DNA of 64,000 nt. It comes from Ruminococcus bromii. Lineage in GTDB: Bacteria; Bacillota; Clostridia; Oscillospirales; Acutalibacteraceae. The translations under genes and the position numbers were made by a program. The notes under the pieces are model-generated. The model did not search any database. It had not been told where the DNA came from and saw only the letters and a program-made list of their open reading frames with translations. The number at the start of each line of letters is the position of its first letter. Within the stretch, counting starts at the first letter, position 1. Shown here piece by piece: positions 18,038 through 26,645 of this stretch. The stretch spans positions 1 through 64,000 of the forward strand of contig NZ_NNBY01000024.1 in the NCBI RefSeq assembly GCF_002834235.1. The letters are read 5' to 3'.

Positions 18038-18721
18038 ATGTTTGAATTTACAATACGAGAAAATGATTTTTTAAACGGATTTTTGGATTTATTGAGTGAC
18101 TATGTAAATAAGTCGTATAAGTTCACCATGTCGTACCTGACAAGCCCTCTTTTGTCAGATGTGCGTGAGAGCGAAAGACTTGTTTTGCTTGTAGTCAACA
18201 AATCTGTTTTTCAGAATATGTACAGTTTCATCAAGCTGAATGACAGCAATATGCAGTTTGCATCATTTTCCTGTCTTGAAACAGCCGTGAACTCAATGCG
18301 ACTTTACAATGTCCTTGCTATAAATCCGGATTATATGCACGAATATATTACCGGCGGAAACTTTTCGCTTGAAGTCTGTGAAAATGAAATTTCAGAAAAA
18401 CAAAAAAAATACAAGAAAGGTGAAGAGGAGTTCTCGCTCCGTGAATTTGCAACCGGACTTGGCAAATTCAATTCTTTTGAATTGAAAAATGCAGCTGTTG
18501 CGTCACAGCTTGTTGACGGCAATATCTTTCTCGGACTTTCCTGCGGCAATGAACTCGGAGAGGATTTGCAGGATGAAGTCAGAAAGAGTATGATCGGTGC
18601 ATACCTTTCACTTTCAAAGCACAATAAAATGTTTTTTAACGGCGGTATAGATGATACTCTTGAAGAGCTTGAGGACAAGCTCTATGCAAAGTTTCTTGAA
18701 TATATCAGAAAGTTCTCATAA
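18038..18721 (+). CDS. Hypothetical protein downstream of the radical-SAM pair
   Basis: I do not recognise this 227-residue protein. It has no signal peptide or clear membrane segment, is rich in Leu, Ser, Asn and acidic residues, and looks cytoplasmic and globular. A Lys/Glu-rich patch (EKQKKYKKGEEEF) separates two halves, and the C-terminus is helical (DTLEELEDKLYAKFLEYIRK). It begins 8 bases after the previous stop with a plausible GGTG site, so it is the last gene of the spoIVFB/radical-SAM operon. It occupies the place where rng (RNase G) is often found, but no RNase G motif is visible. Confidence 0.7.
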   Translation: MFEFTIRENDFLNGFLDLLSDYVNKSYKFTMSYLTSPLLSDVRESERLVLLVVNKSVFQNMYSFIKLNDSNMQFASFSCLETAVNSMRLYNVLAINPDYMHEYITGGNFSLEVCENEISEKQKKYKKGEEEFSLREFATGLGKFNSFELKNAAVASQLVDGNIFLGLSCGNELGEDLQDEVRKSMIGAYLSLSKHNKMFFNGGIDDTLEELEDKLYAKFLEYIRKFS

Positions 18722-18889
18722 TCTTTTTAAACTTTCACATTACTTTACACAAGCGTTCAATTTTCTGTCACATAAGACAGTTATTATATGCTTGTAAGTT
18801 AAAGATAAACAAAAAAACACTTTAACTTCACATAGATAATGCTTACAAGAACTTTTCATAGATTTCCTCTCTAATATGTCGAAAGACAC
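18722..18889 (+). other. Structured intergenic stretch
   Basis: No gene is seen. It contains two competing inverted repeats: aagttaaag (18796-18804) with ctttaactt (18820-18828), and cttgtaag (18791-18798) with cttacaag (18842-18849). They overlap at the left arm, so only one can form at a time. It may be a 3' UTR or a small RNA; no convincing promoter was found. Confidence 0.3.
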
Positions 18890-18916
18890 AAAGGTCGGCT
18901 TTTCTGCCGACCTTTT
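18890..18916 (+). terminator. Terminator upstream of the TIGR01212 gene
   Basis: A perfect 10-bp stem (18890-18899 with 18906-18915) has a T-rich loop and a trailing T run. It ends the transcript from the 14.5-18.7 kb operon before the next gene at 18938. Confidence 0.8.
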
Positions 18917-18937
18917 TAATTTATCAGGTGTTTTATT

Positions 18938-19840
18938 ATGAATTACTACTCCCTTAATAAATATCTCAAAAATACATTCGGTGAAAAGGTGTACAAAATT
19001 TCGCTGAACGGTAATATGACCTGTCCGAATCGTGACGGAACCCTCGGAACAAGGGGCTGTATTTTTTGCAGCAGGGGAGGCTCCGGAGAATTTGCCTCCG
19101 ATGCACTTCTTCCTGTTCACGGACAAATCGATCAGGCTAAACTGCGAATAAAAAAGAAATCCGACTGTAAAAAGTTTATTGCATACTTTCAGCCGTTCAC
19201 AAATACCTATGCGCCTGTTGAATACCTTGAAAAAATATTTACAGATGCAATTTCAGAACCCGACATTGTTGCCCTTTCAATCGCAACCCGTCCCGATTGC
19301 CTGGGAAATAATGTGTTAGGTCTTCTTGAAAAACTGAACAAGATAAAACCTGTATGGGTAGAACTCGGATTGCAGACCATTCATGAAAAATCGGCAGATT
19401 ATATAAGAAGAATGTATCCGCTATCCGTTTATGACTCAGCTACAGAAAATCTTCATAAAATCGGAATCAATGTAATTACACACATTATTTTGGGACTTCC
19501 GAACGAATCTAAAGAAATGATGCTTGAATCTGTAAAATATGCAGGCAGTAAAACCGACGGAATCAAACTGCAGTTGTTGCATATTTTAAAAAACACAGAC
19601 TTGTGTGATGACTATGAAAGCGGAAAATTTGATGTGCTTTCAATGGAGAATTATATTGATATTCTTTGCGATTGCGTTGAAGTGTTGCCTGAAAATGTTG
19701 TAATTCACCGTTTAACAGGTGACGGGGATAAAAAACTGCTCGTTGCACCCATGTGGAGTGCCGATAAAAAGCGTGTTTTAAACTCTATCAACCGTGAATT
19801 TGCAAAGCGTAATATCACGCAGGGAAGAAAGGCAAAGTAA
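18938..19840 (+). CDS. TIGR01212-family radical SAM protein (YhcC-like)
   Basis: This 300-residue radical SAM enzyme has the widely spaced cluster motif Cys29-x11-Cys41-x2-Cys44 in TCPNRDGTLGTRGCIFC, the signature of the YhcC/TIGR01212 family. It also has YFQPFTNTY, SIATRPDCL and LGLQTIHEKS blocks. The family is conserved but without an established reaction; some members have been linked to tRNA modification. It converges with the cohesin gene, the two stops lying about 12 bases apart. Confidence 0.87.
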   Translation: MNYYSLNKYLKNTFGEKVYKISLNGNMTCPNRDGTLGTRGCIFCSRGGSGEFASDALLPVHGQIDQAKLRIKKKSDCKKFIAYFQPFTNTYAPVEYLEKIFTDAISEPDIVALSIATRPDCLGNNVLGLLEKLNKIKPVWVELGLQTIHEKSADYIRRMYPLSVYDSATENLHKIGINVITHIILGLPNESKEMMLESVKYAGSKTDGIKLQLLHILKNTDLCDDYESGKFDVLSMENYIDILCDCVEVLPENVVIHRLTGDGDKKLLVAPMWSADKKRVLNSINREFAKRNITQGRKAK

Positions 19841-19852
19841 AAGACTCCCGAA

Positions 19853-20632
19853 TCAATCATCGGAAGTCTTGTTTTCAAGAGTATTGTCGTTGTGATTTTT
19901 CTCTTTTTCAGCTTTCTTCTGAGCTGATTTTTTACCGATTGCATATGCAACAGCCAATATAGCCAAGCATCCCGCAGTTATGCCCATGCCGGCAAGGAAA
20001 AATTTTATTTGCTTATCTTTAATGGGATTGTAATCAATATATTCGTCATCTGAGGCATTAGCAGTTGTAGGCTCGGTCGGGTGTTTACTTTTACCGCCCT
20101 TTCCTGTAGCTTGCGTGCTGTTTTTATTGCTTGACGAGGAACTTCCGCCGCTAACCGTTCCCGAGGCATTTTTATATATTCTGATACACGATGCAGTGCA
20201 ACTTCCAACATCCATAAAGTTCACATCGGAATCAACACATTGATTCACCGTGTAGTCAATATACGCAGTACCTTCTTTTATTGTTTTGAAATCAAGTGTT
20301 AAGACATCGCTTCCGCCAGAAATATTTTGTCCTTCAGAATTAAGAAAAACAACTTTAACCTTGCCGCTTTTCTTGTTGACCTGAATTTTTGAGCCGTTAT
20401 TCACTGCTTTAACCTTTCTGAATTCGATATAATCGGGGTCATATGTAAATTCAAATGTTGCGGCAGAAAGTCGATTGCCGGAATTTGCGGAAAGTGCAAC
20501 GCTGAACAGTCTGTTCGGCTTCATATCTGCATTTTGCATTTCAAAACTTACGCTTGCAGTTGCAAATGCACTTGTTAAAGATATTTGCAATAAAGCTACC
20601 AAAATTAAAATAATAGAAAATAGTTTTTTCAT
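19853..20632 (-). CDS. Membrane-anchored single-cohesin protein (candidate scaffoldin)
   Basis: The MKK start at 20632 gives 259 residues. A signal peptide (1-26) is followed by a cohesin-like beta-sandwich at 27-153, with recognisable FSVALSANSG, AATFEFTYDPDYIEF and VLTLDFKTIKEG strands. A Ser/Gly/Thr-Pro linker (about 154-210), one transmembrane helix (about 211-232) and a Lys/Glu-rich cytoplasmic tail complete it. An in-frame ATG 12 bases upstream is possible. Cohesins bind dockerins; with the dockerin amylase 12 kb away, this is a plausible cell-surface anchor of an amylosome-like complex. That these two bind each other is not shown by the sequence. Confidence 0.8.
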   Translation of the reverse strand: MKKLFSIILILVALLQISLTSAFATASVSFEMQNADMKPNRLFSVALSANSGNRLSAATFEFTYDPDYIEFRKVKAVNNGSKIQVNKKSGKVKVVFLNSEGQNISGGSDVLTLDFKTIKEGTAYIDYTVNQCVDSDVNFMDVGSCTASCIRIYKNASGTVSGGSSSSSNKNSTQATGKGGKSKHPTEPTTANASDDEYIDYNPIKDKQIKFFLAGMGITAGCLAILAVAYAIGKKSAQKKAEKEKNHNDNTLENKTSDD

Positions 20633-20670
20633 AGTTCGCCGCATAAAATTAAAATATTTCAAAATCTCAC

Positions 20671-20699
20671 TTGATTTTTCTGATTTCATTTGATATAAT
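20671..20699 (+). promoter_or_regulatory. Sigma-A-type promoter of tRNA-Ser
   Basis: -35 TTGATT (20671-20676) and a perfect -10 TATAAT (20694-20699) are 17 bases apart, 14 bases before the mature tRNA. Confidence 0.8.
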
Positions 20700-20712
20700 A
20701 AACAGGTCGTTT

Positions 20713-20805
20713 GGAGAGATGTCCGAGCTGGCCGAAGGAGCATGATTGGAAATCATGTATACGGTGAACACCGTATCAGGGGTTCGAATCCCCTTCTCTC
20801 CGCCA
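20713..20805 (+). tRNA. tRNA-Ser (GGA anticodon)
   Basis: This is a class II tRNA with a long variable arm. The acceptor GGAGAGA (20713-20719) pairs with TCTCTCC (20795-20801). The anticodon stem catga/tcatg encloses loop TTGGAAA (anticodon GGA, codons UCC/UCU), and the variable arm is built on ACGGTG/CACCGT. The T-loop is GGTTCGAATCC, and CCA is encoded at 20803-20805. Confidence 0.97.
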
Positions 20806-20807
20806 TA

Positions 20808-20844
20808 AACGCTGAACTTTATTTTAGGTTCAGCGTTATTTTTT
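20808..20844 (+). terminator. Terminator of tRNA-Ser
   Basis: A perfect 10-bp stem (20808-20817 with 20828-20837) is followed by ATTTTTTT, directly after the encoded CCA. Between here and the pyrH promoter (20845-21042) I see nothing else. Confidence 0.85.
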
Positions 20845-21042
20845 TGACCTGTTTTTCTTAATAAAAGGTGTTGTTTTTCATATATATAATTGTATCGTAT
20901 GGCAAGATTTGTTGTCAACGGATTTACGGTGAAGAGTTAGCACATACAGTGCATTTACGGTCATTTTTAATAATTTTTTAGCATTTCATATGACATAACC
21001 ATTCAGCTTTCGGTTATTTATTCAAAAAACTGCCACTAAACC

Positions 21043-21071
21043 TTTACAAACCCTACAAGATATTGTATTAT
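21043..21071 (+). promoter_or_regulatory. Sigma-A-type promoter of the pyrH-polC operon
   Basis: -35 TTTACA (21043-21048) and -10 TATTAT (21066-21071) are separated by 17 bases. They lie 35 bases upstream of the pyrH ATG, and no other promoter of similar quality was noticed before polC. Confidence 0.65.
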
Positions 21072-21105
21072 ATTAGTAATTATAAATTACCATGGGGTGT
21101 TATGT

Positions 21106-21819
21106 ATGAAACCGAAATATAAAAGAGTATTATTAAAACTTTCAGGCGAATCACTTGCAGGCGAAATGAAACACGGAATTGATTTTGAAACTGTTCTCAA
21201 AATCTGCAAGCCTATTAAAGAATGTGTTGACGCAGGCGTAGAAGTCGGCATCGTAGTAGGCGGCGGCAACTTCTGGCGTGGCAGAAGCTCAGGCGAAATG
21301 GACAGAACAAGAGCCGACCATATGGGTATGCTTGCAACAACAATCAATGCACTCGGTGTTTGTGATGCACTCGAACAGCTTGGAGTTAATGTTCGTGTTC
21401 AGACAGCTATCGCTATGCATCAGATTGCAGAGCCGTACATCAGAAATAAAGCAGTTCTTCACCTTCAGAAGGGTAGAGTAGTAGTATTCGGTTGCGGAAC
21501 AGGCAACCCGTTCTTCAGCACAGACACAGCAGCGGCTCTTCGTGCGGCAGAAATTGAGGCTGATATCGTAATGAAGGCTACTATGGTTGACGGTGTATAT
21601 GACAGCGATCCCAAGAAAAACCCGGATGCAAAGAAGTACGATACAATTTCTTTCCATGATGTTCTCAACAAGGATCTCGCTGTTATGGACAGCACAGCGG
21701 CATCGCTTTGCAAGGACAATAATCTTCCGATTCTTGTATTCAGTATCGAAGATCCCGAAAATATCTACAAAGCTGTATGCGGTGAAAACATCGGTACAAT
21801 CGTAACAGCCAACAATTAA
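21106..21819 (+). CDS. pyrH: UMP kinase
   Basis: A 237-residue bacterial UMP kinase (amino-acid-kinase fold) that converts UMP to UDP. Visible are [12 protein letters not shown] with the phosphate-binding Lys, [29 protein letters not shown], and [17 protein letters not shown]. The ATG at 21106 has GGGGTG 7 bases upstream; the in-frame GTG at 21097 is embedded in that site. It is the first gene of the long operon ending with polC. Confidence 0.97.
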   Translation: MKPKYKRVLLKLSGESLAGEMKHGIDFETVLKICKPIKECVDAGVEVGIVVGGGNFWRGRSSGEMDRTRADHMGMLATTINALGVCDALEQLGVNVRVQTAIAMHQIAEPYIRNKAVLHLQKGRVVVFGCGTGNPFFSTDTAAALRAAEIEADIVMKATMVDGVYDSDPKKNPDAKKYDTISFHDVLNKDLAVMDSTAASLCKDNNLPILVFSIEDPENIYKAVCGENIGTIVTANN

Positions 21820-21872
21820 TTTGAATTTTTTACTGACTTTTTAACAATAATTATTACACAGGAGGCATAAAT

Positions 21873-22427
21873 ATGCAGACACAGTTAAAAAAAGCCGGCG
21901 AAAGTATGGACAGACGACTTGAGCATATGCGCACGGAATTTTCAGAAATCAGAGCAGGCAGAGCAAATCCCGCAGTTCTTGATAAGGTAAAGGTTGACTA
22001 TTACGGCGCACCCACACCCGTAAACCAGCTTGCCGCAGTATCTGTTACAGAGGCAAGAACTCTTACCATTCAGCCATGGGATGCGTCTGTATTAAGACAG
22101 ATTGAAAAGGCTATCCAGACTTCCGATATCGGCATCAACCCACAGAATGACGGTAAGATTATTCGTCTTATTTTCCCGCCCCTCACAGAGGACAGAAGAA
22201 AAGAAATCGTAAAAGATGTTCAGAAGATTGCTGAGGAAACAAAGATTCAGATTCGTAATGTCCGCCGTGAACTTATCGACAAGCTTAAAGCTATGAAGAA
22301 GGACGGCGAGCTTACAGAGGATGATCTCAAGCAGGGCGAAAAGAAAGCTCAGGATCTTACAGATAAGTATGTCAAAGAAGTTGAGAGCGTTTCTGCAGTA
22401 AAGCAGAAAGAAATTTTGGAGATGTAA
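21873..22427 (+). CDS. frr: Ribosome recycling factor
   Basis: A 184-residue protein of normal length with the family's EIRAGRANPAVLDKVKVDYYG (about residues 26-46), QPWD and the C-terminal helical domain ending VKQKEILEM. It acts with EF-G to split post-termination ribosomes. GGAGG lies 7 bases upstream. The pyrH-frr order is the common bacterial one. Confidence 0.98.
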   Translation: MQTQLKKAGESMDRRLEHMRTEFSEIRAGRANPAVLDKVKVDYYGAPTPVNQLAAVSVTEARTLTIQPWDASVLRQIEKAIQTSDIGINPQNDGKIIRLIFPPLTEDRRKEIVKDVQKIAEETKIQIRNVRRELIDKLKAMKKDGELTEDDLKQGEKKAQDLTDKYVKEVESVSAVKQKEILEM

Positions 22428-22428
22428 T

Positions 22429-23175
22429 ATGGCTTTTTTCTCAAAGAAAAAAGATGAGCAGATTGAGGTTACAGACCTCAATCTGCCTTCACATATCGGA
22501 ATTATTATGGACGGCAACGGCCGTTGGGCAAAGAAAAGAGGACTTCCGAGAAAAGCAGGTCACCGTCAGGGTGCGAAAACTTTCAGAACCATAACAAGAT
22601 ACTGTTCCGATATCGGAATAAAGTACCTTACCGTATATGCTTTTTCAACCGAAAACTGGAAAAGACCGCAGGAGGAAGTTGATGCACTGATGTCGCTCTT
22701 TAAATCATATCTTAATGAAGCGCTTGAAGATTTTAAGGATGACAGTATTGTGGTAAAATTCATCGGTGACAAGTCGGGCTTTAATGACGAGCTTCGTGAG
22801 CTTATGATTGAAAACGAGGAGAGTTCAAAAGACCGTGACGGTATGGTCCTCAATATAGCTATGAATTACGGCAGTCGTGACGAAATTGTCAGAGCCGTTA
22901 GAAACATTTCCGAGGATGTCAGAAACGGAAAAATTTCTTCCGATGACATAACAGAAAATCTTTTTTCAAATTATCTTTATACCGCAGGTCAGCCCGATCC
23001 CGACCTTATTATCAGACCGAGCGGTGAATACAGAATTTCAAATTTCCTTTTGTGGCAGTCAGCCTACACGGAATTTGTTATAATGAACAAGCTTTGGCCT
23101 GATTTTCAGAAATCAGACCTTGACGAAGCGTTAAAAATATACTCCTCCAGAAACAGAAGATACGGTGGAGTCTGA
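22429..23175 (+). CDS. uppS: Isoprenyl transferase (undecaprenyl diphosphate synthase)
   Basis: A 248-residue cis-prenyltransferase that makes undecaprenyl diphosphate, the lipid carrier for peptidoglycan and for the polysaccharide locus at 45-62 kb. The catalytic Asp28 lies in IGIIMDGNGRWAKKRG, followed by GHRQGA, TVYAFSTENWKRP, and the C-terminal DLIIRPSGEYRISNFLLWQ. It starts 2 bases after the frr stop codon. Confidence 0.97.
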   Translation: MAFFSKKKDEQIEVTDLNLPSHIGIIMDGNGRWAKKRGLPRKAGHRQGAKTFRTITRYCSDIGIKYLTVYAFSTENWKRPQEEVDALMSLFKSYLNEALEDFKDDSIVVKFIGDKSGFNDELRELMIENEESSKDRDGMVLNIAMNYGSRDEIVRAVRNISEDVRNGKISSDDITENLFSNYLYTAGQPDPDLIIRPSGEYRISNFLLWQSAYTEFVIMNKLWPDFQKSDLDEALKIYSSRNRRYGGV

Positions 23176-23191
23176 TGAGAGTTGATATAAA

Positions 23192-24022
23192 ATGAAATCC
23201 CTCAAGCCACGGCTGCTGACAGCCGTAATAGGAATACCAATACTGCTGATTGTTCTGTTTGTTTCGGAACTTTGGCACCCATTTGTAGGCATAGTCATAG
23301 GAGCATTCTCGGCATTTATGACAGGTGAGTACCTTCATGCAAGAAAGATGCTTTATAAATTTCACCTTTCAATACCTTGTATGCTGTTTACTTTTCTGCT
23401 TTCGGTTTTAGTTACGACAAAGTATCTGTATGTTTTGATTTTTGCTTTTATACTGACAGTCTTTGCCGTAATGATTTTTAAACACGAAAAGACAAACTAT
23501 GCCGATGTTGCATATTCAGTGTTCGGAACATTTTTAATTTCTTTTGGAATGAGTGCCGTACCGATTGCCTGTGCATCATCTGTATCAATTACTTTCTGCT
23601 ATATATGTATTTTCGCATTACCGTGGATGGCAGACGCAGGCGGCTTTTTTATCGGAGCATCGTTCGGCAAGCACAAACTTTGCCCGAAAATCAGCCCTAA
23701 AAAGACTGTTGAGGGCGCAATCGGCGGAATACTTTTCTGCGACCTCACAGCAGTAATTATAGGACTTATATTTCATTTTTGTGTTATGCCTGACGCTAAC
23801 ATTAATTTCTGGGCATTGATTCTTCTCGGTGTAATTGACGCTCCTGTTTCAATTCTCGGTGATTTGAGCTTTTCACTTATCAAAAGAAATTACGGAATCA
23901 AGGACTACGGTTCAATTTTCCCCGGTCACGGCGGAATGCTTGACAGGTTTGACAGCATAATATTTACTGCCCCTGTTCTTGTGGCAATCAATCAATTCAT
24001 ACCTTTCATAACAGTGGGGTAA
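23192..24022 (+). CDS. cdsA: Phosphatidate cytidylyltransferase
   Basis: A 276-residue integral membrane enzyme that makes CDP-diacylglycerol from phosphatidic acid and CTP. It has seven or eight hydrophobic segments and the C-terminal family signature DLSFSLIKRNYGIKDYGS followed by PGHGGMLDRFDS with the metal-binding Asp residues. It sits in the conserved uppS-cdsA-dxr order. Confidence 0.95.
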   Translation: MKSLKPRLLTAVIGIPILLIVLFVSELWHPFVGIVIGAFSAFMTGEYLHARKMLYKFHLSIPCMLFTFLLSVLVTTKYLYVLIFAFILTVFAVMIFKHEKTNYADVAYSVFGTFLISFGMSAVPIACASSVSITFCYICIFALPWMADAGGFFIGASFGKHKLCPKISPKKTVEGAIGGILFCDLTAVIIGLIFHFCVMPDANINFWALILLGVIDAPVSILGDLSFSLIKRNYGIKDYGSIFPGHGGMLDRFDSIIFTAPVLVAINQFIPFITVG

Positions 24023-24028
24023 ACTAAA

Positions 24029-25174
24029 ATGGTAAATTCACTTTCAATTCTCGGATCGACGGGTTCAATCGGAACTCAGACGCTTGATGTTGCAGATAAA
24101 CTTAATTTAAAAGTTTCCGCACTCACGGCGTCAACAAATATAAAGCTGCTTGAAGAACAGGTAAGGAAATACAAACCTGAACTTGCAGTGGTTTTTAACG
24201 AAGAAAAAGCCAAAAAATTCAAAGATAATATAAAAGATACAAACACCCGTGTTTTAAGCGGTATGGACGGACTTATTGAGGCGGCAACGCTTGAGAATGC
24301 CGACCTTGTTGTAAATTCGGTTGTCGGAATGGTAGGCTTAAAGCCTACACTTGCAGCTGCAAACGCTAAAAAAGATATTGCTTTTGCAAACAAGGAAACA
24401 CTTGTAACAGGCGGTAAGCTTGTATGTGATGCGGTAAAGAAGAACGGTGTAAAGCTTCTTCCCGTTGACAGTGAACATTCCGCTATCTTCCAATGTCTGC
24501 AGGGAATGCCTGAAAAGAAAATGCTTAAAAAGCTCATTCTTACAGCATCCGGCGGCCCGTTCTTTGGCAAAACAGTCGAAGACTTAAAGAATGTAACAGT
24601 TAATGAGGCTCTCAATCATCCAAATTGGAGTATGGGTGCAAAAATAACCATCGACTCTGCTACAATGATGAACAAAGGTCTTGAAATCATTGAGGCGAGA
24701 TGGCTTTTTGATGTTCAGCCCGAAAACATTGATGTTGTTGTTCATCGTGAAAGTATCATACATTCTCTCATAGAATATGTAGATAATTCCGTAATTGCAC
24801 AGCTTGGACTCCCCGATATGAGGATTCCGATACAGTACGCAATTACATATCCGGAAAGATATGAGTCACCTGTCGGTGAATTAAGTCTTGCTCAAATCGG
24901 CAAAATGACTTTCTTTGAACCTGACTATGATACTTTCAAATGTTTGAGAGCCTGTAAAAAAGCTCTTTCACTCGGAGGCGTTGCAACAGCAATTGCCAAC
25001 GGTGCTAATGAGGAGGCTAACCGACTTTTCAGAGAAGGTAAAATCACTTTTCTTGAAATCGGTGACCTTGTTATGGGTGCAATTGATGACATAGACAATT
25101 TTGAGCCTTTATGCGTTGATGATGTGTTAGAGGCAGACAAACTTGCAAGAGAGTATGTACTCTCTAAGCTATAA
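24029..25174 (+). CDS. dxr: 1-deoxy-D-xylulose-5-phosphate reductoisomerase
   Basis: A 381-residue NADPH enzyme of the MEP isoprenoid pathway. The NADPH motif LGSTGSIGTQTLDV is at residues 7-20. DSEHSAIFQCLQG carries the metal/substrate site, and ASGGPF and SATMMNKGLEIIEA are also present. Together with ispG downstream and uppS upstream it links isoprenoid precursor supply to the lipid carrier. Confidence 0.97.
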   Translation: MVNSLSILGSTGSIGTQTLDVADKLNLKVSALTASTNIKLLEEQVRKYKPELAVVFNEEKAKKFKDNIKDTNTRVLSGMDGLIEAATLENADLVVNSVVGMVGLKPTLAAANAKKDIAFANKETLVTGGKLVCDAVKKNGVKLLPVDSEHSAIFQCLQGMPEKKMLKKLILTASGGPFFGKTVEDLKNVTVNEALNHPNWSMGAKITIDSATMMNKGLEIIEARWLFDVQPENIDVVVHRESIIHSLIEYVDNSVIAQLGLPDMRIPIQYAITYPERYESPVGELSLAQIGKMTFFEPDYDTFKCLRACKKALSLGGVATAIANGANEEANRLFREGKITFLEIGDLVMGAIDDIDNFEPLCVDDVLEADKLAREYVLSKL

Positions 25175-25241
25175 TTTGCGGTAATATTTTTCAATGCTGT
25201 CTTTGCGACGGCAATGAATATTTTGGAGTTGATTTATTTTA

Positions 25242-26627
25242 ATGCAAATTTTAACAGTTGCGGCTCTCATTGTAATAGGAATATTACTTTTTGAGCTTAT
25301 AATTTTTTCTCACGAATTCGGTCATTTTATTACCGCAAAGCTTTCGGGTGTAAAGGTAAATGAATTTGCACTCGGAATGGGACCGAAAATAATCAGTTTT
25401 GTTAAAGGCGAAACAAGGTACTCGCTTCGTCTTTTTCCTATAGGCGGTTACTGTGCCATGGAAGGAGAGGATGAAGACAGTGAAGAAAAAGGTGCTTTTA
25501 ATAACGCAAAAGTTTGGAAGAGAATGATTATCATAATCGCAGGTGCGGTTATGAATATTCTTCTCGGCTTTGTTATGATGTTTGCCTTTACCGTTCAGGC
25601 TGACAGCTACAGTTCAACTACAATATCTCAGTTTCAACCCAATGCATTTACTGCAAACACAGGTTTACAAACAGGGGATAAAATTGTTGAAGTGAACGGT
25701 TATTCAATTTGGAATTCACGAGATTTGCAGTTTGCAATCTCAACTCTTCCATATGAAACAGTAGAAGGCAATACACTTGAGGTATACAAAGAAAGAGCAA
25801 CATCTGCCGCTTGCGGTGTATATAATAAGTATGCAAAAGACGAGTCTCTTTCAAAGGATGAACTTCAAAAATACTACAATGCTCTTTCTGAGGGTTGTTC
25901 AAAAATAAATAAGGCTGCAAGCAAAGACGAGGCTAAAAAACTTCTTGATGAAACTTGCAAGTCAATTTATGCACTTGACAAATCATATGATATGTCAAAG
26001 TATAAAACGCCCGAAATAGACACAACTACATCAAGACCGAGATTCATGGGTGATGTAAAAGTTGTCCGTGACGGCAAAGAAATAACACTTGAAAATGTAC
26101 AGTTTTTTACCTATTACGCTGATGAGGATGCCGAAAAGGAAAACAAACCTACTGTAGCATTTGACTTTGCAGTTGAACCAATTGAGAAAAATGTCGGTAC
26201 TGTTCTCGGTGAAACATTCACACAGACCTGTTCAATGGCAAAAACCGTGTGGACATCTTTGGTGTGGCTTGTTCAGGGCAGATTTACATTCAACGATATG
26301 TCAGGCCCTGTTGGTATTGCTACAGCTGTCACTCAGGTTGCATCAATGGGACTTCAAACAGGCTTCGGAGATGCAGTCAATAACATTCTTTTTGTAATGA
26401 TACTCATTACGGTAAACCTCGGAATTGTAAATATGTTGCCGTTCCCGGCGCTTGACGGCGGAAGATTCTTATTTTTGCTGATTGAATGGATATTCAAAAA
26501 GCCGATTCCGAGAAAGGCAGAACAGATTGTGAATACAGTCGGTCTTGTTCTGTTGCTTGCATTTATGCTTATTATTTCGGTGAAAGATGTGTTCCAGCTT
26601 GTAACGGGAACATTCCCCGGAATGTAG
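25242..26627 (+). CDS. rseP: RseP-type site-2 metalloprotease with an enlarged PDZ region
   Basis: A 461-residue M50 protease. The zinc motif SHEFGH has His24, Glu25 and His28; the C-terminal NMLPFPALDGGRFL carries the third metal ligand, and there are about four membrane spans. The PDZ region begins with TGDKIVEVNGYSIWNSRDL near residue 145. A hydrophilic, Lys/Glu/Ser-rich helical segment of roughly 90 residues (about 185-270) is inserted before the strand VKVVRDGKEITL. The usual bacterial protein is about 340-450 residues. It probably cleaves membrane regulators such as anti-sigma factors or remnant signal peptides. Confidence 0.93.
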   Translation: MQILTVAALIVIGILLFELIIFSHEFGHFITAKLSGVKVNEFALGMGPKIISFVKGETRYSLRLFPIGGYCAMEGEDEDSEEKGAFNNAKVWKRMIIIIAGAVMNILLGFVMMFAFTVQADSYSSTTISQFQPNAFTANTGLQTGDKIVEVNGYSIWNSRDLQFAISTLPYETVEGNTLEVYKERATSAACGVYNKYAKDESLSKDELQKYYNALSEGCSKINKAASKDEAKKLLDETCKSIYALDKSYDMSKYKTPEIDTTTSRPRFMGDVKVVRDGKEITLENVQFFTYYADEDAEKENKPTVAFDFAVEPIEKNVGTVLGETFTQTCSMAKTVWTSLVWLVQGRFTFNDMSGPVGIATAVTQVASMGLQTGFGDAVNNILFVMILITVNLGIVNMLPFPALDGGRFLFLLIEWIFKKPIPRKAEQIVNTVGLVLLLAFMLIISVKDVFQLVTGTFPGM

Positions 26628-26645
26628 ACAAACGGAGGAAATTTT

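Noticed and set aside
20667-20918. 83-residue minus-strand open frame with GGEKGIRTPD
   Set aside because: It is antisense to tRNA-Ser; this motif is a well-known artefact of translating tRNA genes.
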